From positions 1 through 11,965 of the forward strand of contig JAHHST010000047.1 of NCBI GenBank assembly GCA_020025055.1: DNA of 11,965 nucleotides, in the 5' to 3' direction. Positions 1 through 7,355 of the stretch are shown one piece after another; positions within the stretch are counted from its first letter, which is position 1, and each line of letters starts with the position of its first letter. The stretch comes from Longicatena sp. GTDB lineage: Bacteria > Bacillota_I > Bacilli_A > Erysipelotrichales > Erysipelotrichaceae. The notes beneath the pieces are model-generated. The model was not told the origin of the DNA. It did not search any database and saw only the letters and a list, made by a program, of their open reading frames with translations. The position numbers were made by a program, and so were the translations under genes.

Positions 1-35
1 TATATATATACTATATTAATATAAGGAGGTCCTAT

Positions 36-1808
36 ATGAAATTTTTTAAGAAATTATCGTTATTGACATTATCAGGTATTTTAGCTTTATCTTTTAGTGG
101 ATGTAGTAGAAACTATGCAGATGAACAACAGAAATTTGATACTTTTATTGAAAATGAATTTAAAAGTAAAATCGAAAATGACTATGTAACTATGCATATC
201 TTATTACAGAACCCCGAAAAATTTGGAATTGATTCAAAAAAAGTAAAAGTATCTTTAGGAGAACGTCCAGATATAAAAAATCTACACAAATCCTATGATC
301 AACAGAAGAAAACATGGGGAAATTTTTCAAAGTTTAATCGCAAACACTTAACCGAAGAACAACAAAGAACTTATGATATCTTTGAATATCAAGAAGGCTT
401 AAGTCAAAAACTTGCCAATCCAAAATTTGATTATTATGACCAAGCATTTTCTAGTATGAAAGGAATTCACTATCAACTTCCTACTTTATTTTCAGATTGG
501 GTTTTACGTAATGAACAAGATGTAAAAGATTTAATTACATTAGTAAAAGATGTTCTTCCTTATGTAAACAGCATGATTGCCTATACAAAAGAACAAGCAA
601 ATCAAGGTTATTTGATGATTGATATTGATTCTGTTATTGATCACTGCAATAGTATTATTAAAAATGGAAATAAAAGTTCTGTTCTATCTAGTATGCAATC
701 ATCAATTGATCAATTAAATTTAGATGAAAAAACAAAATCCATGTATAAGCAAGAATTAGCAATTGCTTTTGAAGATTCTTTTTTACCTGCTTATCAAAAT
801 ATCATTGATTTAATGAAGGAATTAAAAAAAGGAAAAAATAATGAAGAAGGTCTTGCAAAATTTAAATATGGAAAAGAATACTATGAACTCTTACTACAGT
901 CTAATATCGGTAGTACGAAATCGGTAAAAGATGTAGAAAAAATGATGGACCGCTGTATTAAAAATCATATTGAAAATTTATCTTCCATTTTAATTTTTCA
1001 TCCAGATATAGCTGATTCCATTATGAATAATGATATTCCAACCACAAACTTTAAGAGTTATGATGAAATTTTATCATTTATTCAAAAACACTTCCAAGAT
1101 GATTTTCCTAAAGTATCCAATCTAGAATATAATATTACTTCTATTCATAAAGAAATTGCATCATCAAATGGAGTCGCCGCCTACTTTAATATTCCTGCAT
1201 TAGATGATCAAAGTATTAAACAACTACGTGTAAATCCTAATACCGGTGATATTAATAAAATATCAACTTATCAAACGGTAGCTCATGAAGGTATTCCTGG
1301 TCATATGTATCAATTTGAATATACTTATGAAAATATCAATTCTTTATATCAAAAAGCTTTTTCAGATAACCTTGCCTATGCTGAGGGATATGCTGTTTAT
1401 TCCCAATTTTATGCAAATAAATATTTAAAAGATATAGATCAAAATATACTAGATGTATTAAAAGAAAATGAAATACTAAGCTATAATTTAATCATAAAAG
1501 CTGATATAGGAATTCATTATTATGGATGGTCATTAAAACAATTCCAAGACTTTTTAAATAAAGAAGGATTTACTTTAGATGATGAATCTGCAAAATCACA
1601 ATATTTTCAACTACAATCTAATCCAGCTGCTTTTGCTCCATATTATGTAGGATATGAAGAATTTGCTTCATTAAAAGAACATTCAAAAGAAAAATTAAAA
1701 GATAAATATAGAGATAAAGATTTCCACAAAGCTATACTTCAATACGGAAATGTTCCATTTTCCGTTGTTGAATCTTCGGTTGAAGACTATATTAATCAAA
1801 CAAAATAG
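36..1808 (+). CDS. DUF885-family lipoprotein, probable extracellular zinc metallopeptidase
   Basis: This 590-residue protein starts with a lipoprotein signal: a basic n-region (KFFKK), a hydrophobic stretch, and a lipobox ending FSGC with Cys23 as the lipidated residue. It is therefore expected on the outer face of the membrane. The body matches the DUF885 family pattern. The zinc-peptidase-like motif HEGIPGH lies at residues 417-423, and a second acidic motif, AEGYAVY with Glu450, follows about 30 residues later, as in gluzincins with separated HExxH and Glu ligands. The C-terminal part (FAPYYVGYEEF, then FHKAILQYGNVPFSVVE) is also typical of the family, and the length is normal. Start choice: ATG at 36 has AAGGAGGT at 23-30, five bases upstream. 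Any promoter lies partly outside the window. The gene ends at a terminator and appears monocistronic within what can be seen. Family assignment is confident; peptidase activity and substrate are inferred. Confidence 0.85.
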   Translation: MKFFKKLSLLTLSGILALSFSGCSRNYADEQQKFDTFIENEFKSKIENDYVTMHILLQNPEKFGIDSKKVKVSLGERPDIKNLHKSYDQQKKTWGNFSKFNRKHLTEEQQRTYDIFEYQEGLSQKLANPKFDYYDQAFSSMKGIHYQLPTLFSDWVLRNEQDVKDLITLVKDVLPYVNSMIAYTKEQANQGYLMIDIDSVIDHCNSIIKNGNKSSVLSSMQSSIDQLNLDEKTKSMYKQELAIAFEDSFLPAYQNIIDLMKELKKGKNNEEGLAKFKYGKEYYELLLQSNIGSTKSVKDVEKMMDRCIKNHIENLSSILIFHPDIADSIMNNDIPTTNFKSYDEILSFIQKHFQDDFPKVSNLEYNITSIHKEIASSNGVAAYFNIPALDDQSIKQLRVNPNTGDINKISTYQTVAHEGIPGHMYQFEYTYENINSLYQKAFSDNLAYAEGYAVYSQFYANKYLKDIDQNILDVLKENEILSYNLIIKADIGIHYYGWSLKQFQDFLNKEGFTLDDESAKSQYFQLQSNPAAFAPYYVGYEEFASLKEHSKEKLKDKYRDKDFHKAILQYGNVPFSVVESSVEDYINQTK

Positions 1809-1837
1809 TCTAAGATTCTCATTTATATCTTAAATCT

Positions 1838-1875
1838 AAAAAAGAGTGTATCAAATATAGATGCACTCTTTTTTT
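1838..1875. terminator. Bidirectional intrinsic terminator between convergent genes
   Basis: The stem pairs GAGTGTATC (1844-1852) with GATGCACTC (1860-1868), nine pairs including one G-T, around a 7-base AT-only loop. It is flanked by six A on the left and seven T on the right, so it has a U-tract in either direction. It sits between the stop of the DUF885 gene and the stop of the pyrophosphatase gene on the opposite strand and can serve both. Confidence 0.88.
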
Positions 1876-1912
1876 CATAACATACGATTCTACTAAAACT
1901 AATCTAGCTATT

Positions 1913-3550
1913 TTATAGACCATTTAACATTGCTCTTGATAAAATTGGAACAATTTGATTTTTTCTAGATAATACATCTTCTTGGAAACTATGACTTTCT
2001 CCACTTTTATTTGGGAATGCCTCAAAAATAACATCCGCATTTTTTCCTGCTGAATAGAAAATAGATCCATTTTCTAAAATACTTGTAAATGCTACTACAC
2101 ATAAATCAAGTTTATTTTCCTTCGTAAATATTGTTAAATCTTTTTGTAAATCTTCTTCAATATCTTTTACTTCTCCTACTGATAACACAATAACTTGTGC
2201 AATCATTACTACATTACCATCAATTTTAAAGCGTTTAATATCTTGCGTAATTAACTCTCTACAGCTTTTCCTACTAATATTTGAACTAACCTTAAACATT
2301 TCTTTTGCAAATTGATCAATATCGAGTTCTGCAATTTTTGCAAGTGTTTTCGCAATTCCTACATCTTTAGGTGTAGTCGTTGGAGATCGAAATTTTAATG
2401 TATCAGATAAAATTGCTCCTAGCAATAAACCCGCTAGATTTTTAGGAATTGACATTTGATTTTCCATATAAATTGATGAAATGATCGTTGCTGTACTTCC
2501 AATAATTTCATTTCTAAAAGAGATGGGTCTAGAAGTAATAATATCACAAATACGATGATGATCTACAACTTCTAATAATTCTGCTTCTTCAATTCCCCTT
2601 ACTGATTGTGAATATTCATTATGGTCGACAAGAATAACTTTTTTATTTTGATGATTCATAATATGATAACGTGCAACATATCCTTTTAAAACATTATCAT
2701 TATCTACGACAGGATATACACGAAATTTAGTTTTTAACATTTTCTTTCCAACATCTTCAACGAATTCATCAACATTAAAACTTATAACATTTCTTCTCAT
2801 AACTAATAATACAGATGAAGAAAAATATAAGAAACGTGTAGTATTCATTGTTCCATGTCCACTAATGATAATAGGACAATGATGCTCTTTTGCTAACGCA
2901 ACAACTTCATCATCAATACTATCTGTCCATACCGTAACCAAAATTCCGGCTCCTTTTTTTATAGCAGTTATTTGTGCTTCCTTATCATTTCCTAAAATAA
3001 CTAAACGATCTTTTACATCATAATGTTCTAATCTTGTTTCTGCTAATGCAACAATACAAACTTTTCCATTAAAATGAACATTCTCATCATCATAAACCAT
3101 AGTTCCATTTAATGTTTTACATATATTGGATACGGGAGTTTCTTTTAATAATGCAATTCCATAAGAAGTATCTCCTAATCCTATGTCTGCTAAATCACTC
3201 TTACTTACCAATCCTAATAATTGTCCCTTTTTATTAATTACTCCATAAGATTGTCTGTTTTGTTCAATCATTAATTGTAATGTTTCATAAATTGTTGCAT
3301 CGGGTGTAATAAATAATGGCTCATCTAATTCAATTTCCCCAAGAGTTGCTCTTGCATCTTCAAATAACATAGGTTCTTCAAACCCGAAACGATTTAACAA
3401 ATACTTTGTTTCTGCATTCATTTCTCCTAATCGACAAGGAATTGCTTTTATACCTTGTCGATTTTTTAATAGCGAATATCCAATAGCCGAAATAATAGAA
3501 TCTGAATCTGGATGTCTATGTCCAGTAATATATACAACATTATTTTCCAT
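1913..3550 (-). CDS. ppaC: Manganese-dependent family II inorganic pyrophosphatase with CBS and DRTGG regulatory domains
   Basis: This cytoplasmic enzyme hydrolyses pyrophosphate to phosphate and so drives biosynthetic reactions forward. With the start chosen here it has 545 residues. The N-terminal DHH domain opens with GHRHPDSD (10-17). A regulatory insert follows: a CBS domain (about 73-125), a DRTGG-like region (about 140-250) and a second CBS half (about 255-300). The DHH fold then resumes with LVDHNE (307-312), VVDHHR (328-333) and LSDT (381-384). The C-terminal DHHA2 domain ends with SRKNQ (528-532), the substrate-binding signature. All expected metal ligands are present. Characterised homologues with this insert are inhibited by AMP/ADP and activated by ATP or diadenosine polyphosphates; the same is likely here but not proven. 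Start choice: an upstream in-frame ATG at 3562 would add MRCD but has no ribosome binding site, whereas GAGGTG lies just before the ATG at 3550. Transcribed divergently from the XRE gene. Confidence 0.93.
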   Translation of the reverse strand: MENNVVYITGHRHPDSDSIISAIGYSLLKNRQGIKAIPCRLGEMNAETKYLLNRFGFEEPMLFEDARATLGEIELDEPLFITPDATIYETLQLMIEQNRQSYGVINKKGQLLGLVSKSDLADIGLGDTSYGIALLKETPVSNICKTLNGTMVYDDENVHFNGKVCIVALAETRLEHYDVKDRLVILGNDKEAQITAIKKGAGILVTVWTDSIDDEVVALAKEHHCPIIISGHGTMNTTRFLYFSSSVLLVMRRNVISFNVDEFVEDVGKKMLKTKFRVYPVVDNDNVLKGYVARYHIMNHQNKKVILVDHNEYSQSVRGIEEAELLEVVDHHRICDIITSRPISFRNEIIGSTATIISSIYMENQMSIPKNLAGLLLGAILSDTLKFRSPTTTPKDVGIAKTLAKIAELDIDQFAKEMFKVSSNISRKSCRELITQDIKRFKIDGNVVMIAQVIVLSVGEVKDIEEDLQKDLTIFTKENKLDLCVVAFTSILENGSIFYSAGKNADVIFEAFPNKSGESHSFQEDVLSRKNQIVPILSRAMLNGL

Positions 3551-3577
3551 ATCGCACCTCATATATCATTTAATATT

Positions 3578-3605
3578 ATTATACGAAATCACATATAAAT
3601 TGCAA
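3578..3605 (-). promoter_or_regulatory. Probable sigma-A promoter of the pyrophosphatase gene
   Basis: On the minus strand, TTGCAA (3600-3605) and a perfect TATAAT (3578-3583) are separated by 16 bases, about 30 bases upstream of the ppaC start at 3550. The -10 is consensus; the -35 matches 4 of 6 positions. Prediction from sequence only. Confidence 0.5.
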
Positions 3606-3650
3606 TTCATTTATAATTCTAGGCATATTCATATATCGAAAACTCAAACT

Positions 3651-3672
3651 TTTATATAGAATCTTATATAAA
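3651..3672. repeat. Perfect 8-bp inverted repeat in the divergent intergenic region
   Basis: TTTATATA (3651-3658) and TATATAAA (3665-3672) form an exact inverted repeat with a 6-base spacer, between ppaC and the XRE regulator gene. Such a dyad could be an operator, but in DNA this AT-rich it could also arise by chance. Confidence 0.4.
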
Positions 3673-3692
3673 TTTCCACATTAACTATAGAT

Positions 3693-3724
3693 GGTTAACC
3701 TTTTGTAATTAATATTAGTAAAAT
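3693..3724 (+). promoter_or_regulatory. Possible promoter of the XRE gene with an overlapping GGTTAACC palindrome
   Basis: TTAACC (3695-3700) and TAAAAT (3719-3724) are spaced 18 bases apart, upstream of the XRE ribosome binding site at 3735-3741. The putative -35 is inside the perfect 8-bp palindrome GGTTAACC (3693-3700), where a bound repressor would block transcription. Both hexamers are imperfect, so this is weak support. Confidence 0.28.
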
Positions 3725-3749
3725 ACTTCTTGCGAAGGAGAGATTATCA

Positions 3750-3992
3750 ATGACAATTGGAGAAGCTTGTTGTATTCGTATTTTAGATTTATGTGATGAA
3801 TACAATTTAAAATTAAATGGTCTAAGTAATCTTTGTGGAATTACACAATCTACTTTAAATAATATAAAATCAGGAAAAAGTACAAATCCAACCATTTCAA
3901 CTATTAAAAAAATTTGTGATGGTTTGTCTATCTCCATTGTTGATTTCTTCGATGATCCTGTTTTTGATAATTTAGATCCTGAAATTAAGTAA
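3750..3992 (+). CDS. Small XRE/Cro-C1-type helix-turn-helix DNA-binding protein
   Basis: This 80-residue protein is nearly all one HTH domain. Residues 5-20 form the first helix. LNGLSNLCGI (about 22-31) is the start of the turn unit, and TQSTLNNIKSG (about 32-42) is the predicted recognition helix. The segment NPTISTIKKICDGLSISIVDFF (about 46-67) follows, with the spacing usual for this family. No dimerisation or ligand domain follows, only a short acidic tail. It has five cysteines (7, 8, 15, 29 and 56), which is noticeable for its size, though no metal-site pattern is clear. AAGGAGA (3735-3741) lies 8 bases before the ATG, a good ribosome binding site. The gene stands alone between the divergent ppaC promoter and its own terminator. 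Its targets are unknown; autoregulation or control of ppaC through the intergenic palindromes is only a guess. Confidence 0.8.
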   Translation: MTIGEACCIRILDLCDEYNLKLNGLSNLCGITQSTLNNIKSGKSTNPTISTIKKICDGLSISIVDFFDDPVFDNLDPEIK

Positions 3993-4000
3993 ATGTTTAT

Positions 4001-4033
4001 AAAAGCAATTAGGTAATTCCTTTTTGCTTTTTT
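4001..4033 (+). terminator. Intrinsic terminator of the XRE gene
   Basis: AAAAGCAA (4001-4008) pairs with TTGCTTTT (4024-4031), with a small inner AGG/CCT stem continuing the helix. It begins 8 bases after the stop codon and runs into a six-T tract (4028-4033). Confidence 0.75.
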
Positions 4034-4066
4034 ATAAATTTTACGCTTTCATCTATAAAACATAAT

Positions 4067-4123
4067 AAAAAGATATATGTTTTAGAAATGCTTTTTGCAT
4101 TCTAAATTCATATACCTTTTTTT
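4067..4123. terminator. Long bidirectional terminator ending the purine operon
   Basis: A long hairpin is centred on TTTTT at 4091-4097, with ATGC/GCAT at its tip, then TTAGA/TCTAA with one bulged base, then TATATG/CATATA near the base. A left run of five A and a right run of seven T give a U-tract in both directions. It lies 22 bases past the purH stop on the minus strand and backs up the XRE terminator on the plus strand. No further pur gene follows purH. Confidence 0.82.
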
Positions 4124-4145
4124 ATTTTACTATTTATACTATAAA

Positions 4146-5678
4146 TTAGTGTTTAAAAGAACGAATTCCTGTATAAACCATTGCAATTCCATGTTCATTA
4201 CATACATCAATACTTAATTGATCTTTAATTGAACCACCTGGTTGAATAATTGCAGTAACTCCTGCTTTTACAGCTTCTTCAACAGTATCTGGCATTGGGA
4301 AGAATGCATCACTTCCCATTACACAACCTTTTGCTTTTTCTTGTGCTTCTTCAATTGCAATCTTAGCTGCACCAACACGGTTCATTTGACCTGCACCAAC
4401 ACCAACTGTCATATTGTCTTTTACTAAAACAATAGCATTTGATTTTACATGTTTTACAACTTTCCATGCAAATAATAATTGTTCCATTTCTTCTGCTGTT
4501 GGTTTACGATTTGTTACACAACGAACATCTTCTTCACGAATTTGATGATGATCTACATCTTGTACTAATAAACCATCGTTAACATTTGTATATTTAACTT
4601 TTGTAGTTACATCTAATGTTGTATCTAATTCCATTAAACGAATATTCTTTTTCTTTGATAAGATTTCAAATGCTTCTTGATCAAATGATGGAGCAATAAT
4701 AATTTCTAAGAAGATTTTAGATAATTTTTCTGCAACTGCCACATTGATTGGTTGATTCATCGCAACAATTCCACCAAAAATCGAAACAGGATCTGCTTCA
4801 TAAGCTTTATCCCAAGCTTCTTCTAATGATTTACCGATACCAACTCCACATGGATTCATATGTTTTAATCCAACAACTGCAGGTTGACCTTCAAATTCTT
4901 TTAAAATTTCGATTGCTGCATTTCCATCTTGAATATTATTGTATGATAATTCTTTACCATGTAATTGTTTTGCATTTGCTATTGAATAAGATGGTTTCAT
5001 TCCTTTATAGAATGCTGCTTCTTGATGAGGATTTTCTCCATATCTTAAATCTTGAACTTTATCAAATGTAATTGTTAATTTTTCTGGGAATTTGTTATGT
5101 GTTTTTGTAGTTAAATAATCTGCAATCATTGCATCATAAGCTGCTGTATGACGGAATACTTTTGCAGCTAACAATTCTCTTGTTTCTAATGATGTTTCCC
5201 CATTTTCTTTTAATTCAGCTAATACTTTATCATAGTCATTTGGATCACATAAAACTGGAATATAGCGATAATTTTTAGATGCACTACGTAACATACTTGG
5301 TCCACCAATATCGATATTTTCAATAATTTCTTCGTGTGTTACATTTGGTTTTTGAACTGTTTCTTTAAATGGATATAAATTAACACAAACTAAATCAATA
5401 TAATCAATTCCTAATTCTTTAATTTGTTCTACATGACTTGGATTATCTCTAACACATAATAATGCACCATGTACTTTTGGATGTAATGTTTTTACACGTC
5501 CATCCATGATTTCAGGGAATTCTGTTACTTCTGAAATTCCAATTGTTGGAAGTCCTGCTTCATCTAAAGCTTTTTTTGTACCACCTGTAGAGATGATTTC
5601 ATATCCTAATTCTACAAGTCCTGATACAAATTCAATTAAATTTGTTTTATCAGAAACGCTTACTAATGCTCTTTTCAT
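4146..5678 (-). CDS. purH: Bifunctional AICAR transformylase / IMP cyclohydrolase
   Basis: PurH performs the last two steps of IMP synthesis: formyl transfer from 10-formyl-THF to AICAR, then ring closure to IMP. The N-terminal MGS-like cyclohydrolase domain (about 1-145) shows STGGTKKAL (30-38) and TEFPEIMDGRVKTLHPKVHG (52-71). The transformylase domain (about 195-510) shows RYGENPHQ (212-219), the catalytic Lys-His pair in LKHMNPCGVG (271-280), and near the C-terminus IIQPGGSIKD, then YTGIRSFKH. At 510 residues it has the usual length. Start choice: the frame stays open upstream to a TTG at 5741 that overlaps purN. Those 21 codons encode only a Lys/Arg-rich segment foreign to the family and have no ribosome binding site, so the ATG at 5678, preceded by GGTGG, is taken. 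It is the last gene of the operon, 52 bases after purN. Confidence 0.96.
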   Translation of the reverse strand: MKRALVSVSDKTNLIEFVSGLVELGYEIISTGGTKKALDEAGLPTIGISEVTEFPEIMDGRVKTLHPKVHGALLCVRDNPSHVEQIKELGIDYIDLVCVNLYPFKETVQKPNVTHEEIIENIDIGGPSMLRSASKNYRYIPVLCDPNDYDKVLAELKENGETSLETRELLAAKVFRHTAAYDAMIADYLTTKTHNKFPEKLTITFDKVQDLRYGENPHQEAAFYKGMKPSYSIANAKQLHGKELSYNNIQDGNAAIEILKEFEGQPAVVGLKHMNPCGVGIGKSLEEAWDKAYEADPVSIFGGIVAMNQPINVAVAEKLSKIFLEIIIAPSFDQEAFEILSKKKNIRLMELDTTLDVTTKVKYTNVNDGLLVQDVDHHQIREEDVRCVTNRKPTAEEMEQLLFAWKVVKHVKSNAIVLVKDNMTVGVGAGQMNRVGAAKIAIEEAQEKAKGCVMGSDAFFPMPDTVEEAVKAGVTAIIQPGGSIKDQLSIDVCNEHGIAMVYTGIRSFKH

Positions 5679-5730
5679 TCTAGCCACCGTTCTTTCTTTT
5701 TTACTCTTTTCTCTTTTTGTTCTTTTTGTA

Positions 5731-6309
5731 TTATTTTTCAATTTGTTCGCATACCATTTTTAGTACACGTGGAAACATATCATATTCTTTTGCATGTACA
5801 TGTTCTTCTAATGTTTCTAAATCCCATGATGGATCAATCATGATTTTTTCTTGATGAATAATTTGACCAGTATCAACACCTTCATCCACATAATGTACAG
5901 TTACTCCTGTAAAATCAACCTTTGCATTATATGCATCTTGAATTCCATGAGCTCCTGGAAAATTAGGTAAATATGCTGGATGTATATTAATAATTTTATT
6001 AGGATAATTTTCTAATAATACTTTTCCAATAAAACGCATATATCCAGCTAATACGATTAACTCTACATCATATTCTTTTAATACTTTCATGATTTCTGTT
6101 TCGTATCCTTCTTTTCCACCATATGCTTTTGGATTCACATATACACAAGGAATGCCCAATTTTTGGGCGCGTTCCTTTGCATATGCTTGTTCTTTATCGA
6201 TGATTAAAACTTTACATGTTGCATTATCAACATGGCCATTTTGAATTTCTTTTACTAAGTTTTCAAAATTAGATCCGTTTCCACTTGCAAAGATTGCAAT
6301 GTTTACCAT
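5731..6309 (-). CDS. purN: Phosphoribosylglycinamide formyltransferase (10-formyl-THF dependent)
   Basis: PurN formylates GAR to FGAR, step three of purine synthesis, in the cytoplasm. The 192-residue length is standard. The N-terminal phosphate-binding loop reads FASGNGSNFENL (7-18). The catalytic triad of the family is visible: Asn108 and His110 in IINIHPAYLPNFPGAHG, and Asp146 in EGVDTGQII. The folate-binding segment VLAGYMRFIG (87-95) is also present. Its ATG overlaps the end of purM by 7 bases (6303-6309), and no strong Shine-Dalgarno sequence precedes it, so its translation is probably coupled to purM. The ATP/formate-dependent alternative, PurT, is a different fold and is excluded. Confidence 0.96.
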   Translation of the reverse strand: MVNIAIFASGNGSNFENLVKEIQNGHVDNATCKVLIIDKEQAYAKERAQKLGIPCVYVNPKAYGGKEGYETEIMKVLKEYDVELIVLAGYMRFIGKVLLENYPNKIINIHPAYLPNFPGAHGIQDAYNAKVDFTGVTVHYVDEGVDTGQIIHQEKIMIDPSWDLETLEEHVHAKEYDMFPRVLKMVCEQIEK

Positions 6310-7334
6310 ACGATATCCACACTTCCACTATTTGTAACTTCACCAATTACATAAGATTCTTCATGGATTTCATTTAATAAGCTTTGTACTTTTTCAACAT
6401 CTGCTTTATCAACTGCCATAATAAATCCAATTCCCATATTGAATACATTACACATTTCTTTTGTTTCGATATTTCCTTGTTTTGCGATGAAATCAAAAAT
6501 TGGTTTTCTTGGATATGTATTTAAATCAATTGTTACACCTTGTCCTTCTTTTAACATTCTAGGAACATTTTCATAGAATCCTCCACCTGTAATGTGAGCC
6601 ATTCCTTTAATGTCTACTTTTCCTAATAAATGTTTAATTGCTTTTACATAAATCTTAGTTGGAGTTAATAATACGTTTCCTAATTTTTCTCCACCTAATT
6701 CTTCATATTCTTTATGTAAATCTAATTTAGCATCTTTTAATAATACTTTTCTTACTAATGAGAATCCATTTGAATGAACTCCAGAACTTGGTAAACCAAT
6801 TAATACTTGTCCTTCTTCTATTTTTTGTCCATCTAATAAATTACATTTATCAACAGCACCAACACAGAATCCAGCAATATCGTAATGATTAATATCATAC
6901 ATATCAGGCATTTCTGCTGTTTCTCCACCGATTAATGCACATTCTGATTGTACACATCCATCAGCTACACCTTTTACTAATTGTTCGATCTTTTTCGGTT
7001 CATTTTTTCCTACTGCTAAATAATCTAAGAAGAAAATTGGAGCAGCACCTTGTACTAAAACATCATTTACACACATTGCGACAGCATCAATACCAATTGT
7101 ATCGTGTTTATCCATTTCAAATGCAATCATCAATTTAGTTCCAACACCATCAGTTCCAGATACTAATACTGGTTCTTTCATATTTAAGGCAGATAAATCA
7201 AACATTCCACCAAATGCACCAATAGAGTCAATTGCTCCTTTAACTTTTGTACGCGCTACATGGCTTTTAATTAAACGTACTGATTCATAACCGGCTTCTA
7301 AATCTACACCGGCTTCTCTGTATTTATCACTCAT
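6303..7334 (-). CDS. purM: Phosphoribosylformylglycinamidine cyclo-ligase (AIR synthetase)
   Basis: PurM closes the imidazole ring, converting FGAM and ATP to AIR. The 343-residue protein has the family's usual length and layout. It shows the N-terminal YREAGVDLEAG, GTDGVGTKL (60-68), GIDAVAMCVNDVLVQGA (81-97), then LIGGETAEMPDMY, the ATP/substrate-binding signature of the PurM/PurL superfamily, and VHSNGFSLVRK. Near the C-terminus, GMAHITGGGFYENVPRML and FNMGIGF are also conserved in AIR synthetases. GAGAGGAT about 10 bases before the ATG supports the start. It lies 21 bases after purL and overlaps purN, giving a tight purL-purM-purN block in which consecutive products act around FGAR, FGAM and AIR. 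Confidence 0.97.
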   Translation of the reverse strand: MSDKYREAGVDLEAGYESVRLIKSHVARTKVKGAIDSIGAFGGMFDLSALNMKEPVLVSGTDGVGTKLMIAFEMDKHDTIGIDAVAMCVNDVLVQGAAPIFFLDYLAVGKNEPKKIEQLVKGVADGCVQSECALIGGETAEMPDMYDINHYDIAGFCVGAVDKCNLLDGQKIEEGQVLIGLPSSGVHSNGFSLVRKVLLKDAKLDLHKEYEELGGEKLGNVLLTPTKIYVKAIKHLLGKVDIKGMAHITGGGFYENVPRMLKEGQGVTIDLNTYPRKPIFDFIAKQGNIETKEMCNVFNMGIGFIMAVDKADVEKVQSLLNEIHEESYVIGEVTNSGSVDIVW

Positions 7335-7355
7335 CTTTTTTATCCTCTCTTTTAA

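Noticed and set aside
1..35. TATACT near position 7 as the -10 of the DUF885 gene
   Set aside because: The alternating TA run makes any match meaningless, and the -35 would fall outside the window.
3551..3562. ATG at 3562 as the pyrophosphatase start (adds MRCD)
   Set aside because: No Shine-Dalgarno sequence upstream; its own codons contain the GAGGTG that serves the ATG at 3550, and family members start right before the GHxxPDSD region.
3695..3937. 80-residue minus-strand frame opposite the XRE gene
   Set aside because: It is antisense to a recognisable HTH protein, lacks a ribosome binding site and resembles no family.
5679..5741. Extended PurH start at TTG 5741 adding 21 basic residues
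   Set aside because: No ribosome binding site precedes it, the segment is low-complexity and absent from PurH family architecture, and the ATG at 5678 gives the usual 510-residue protein.
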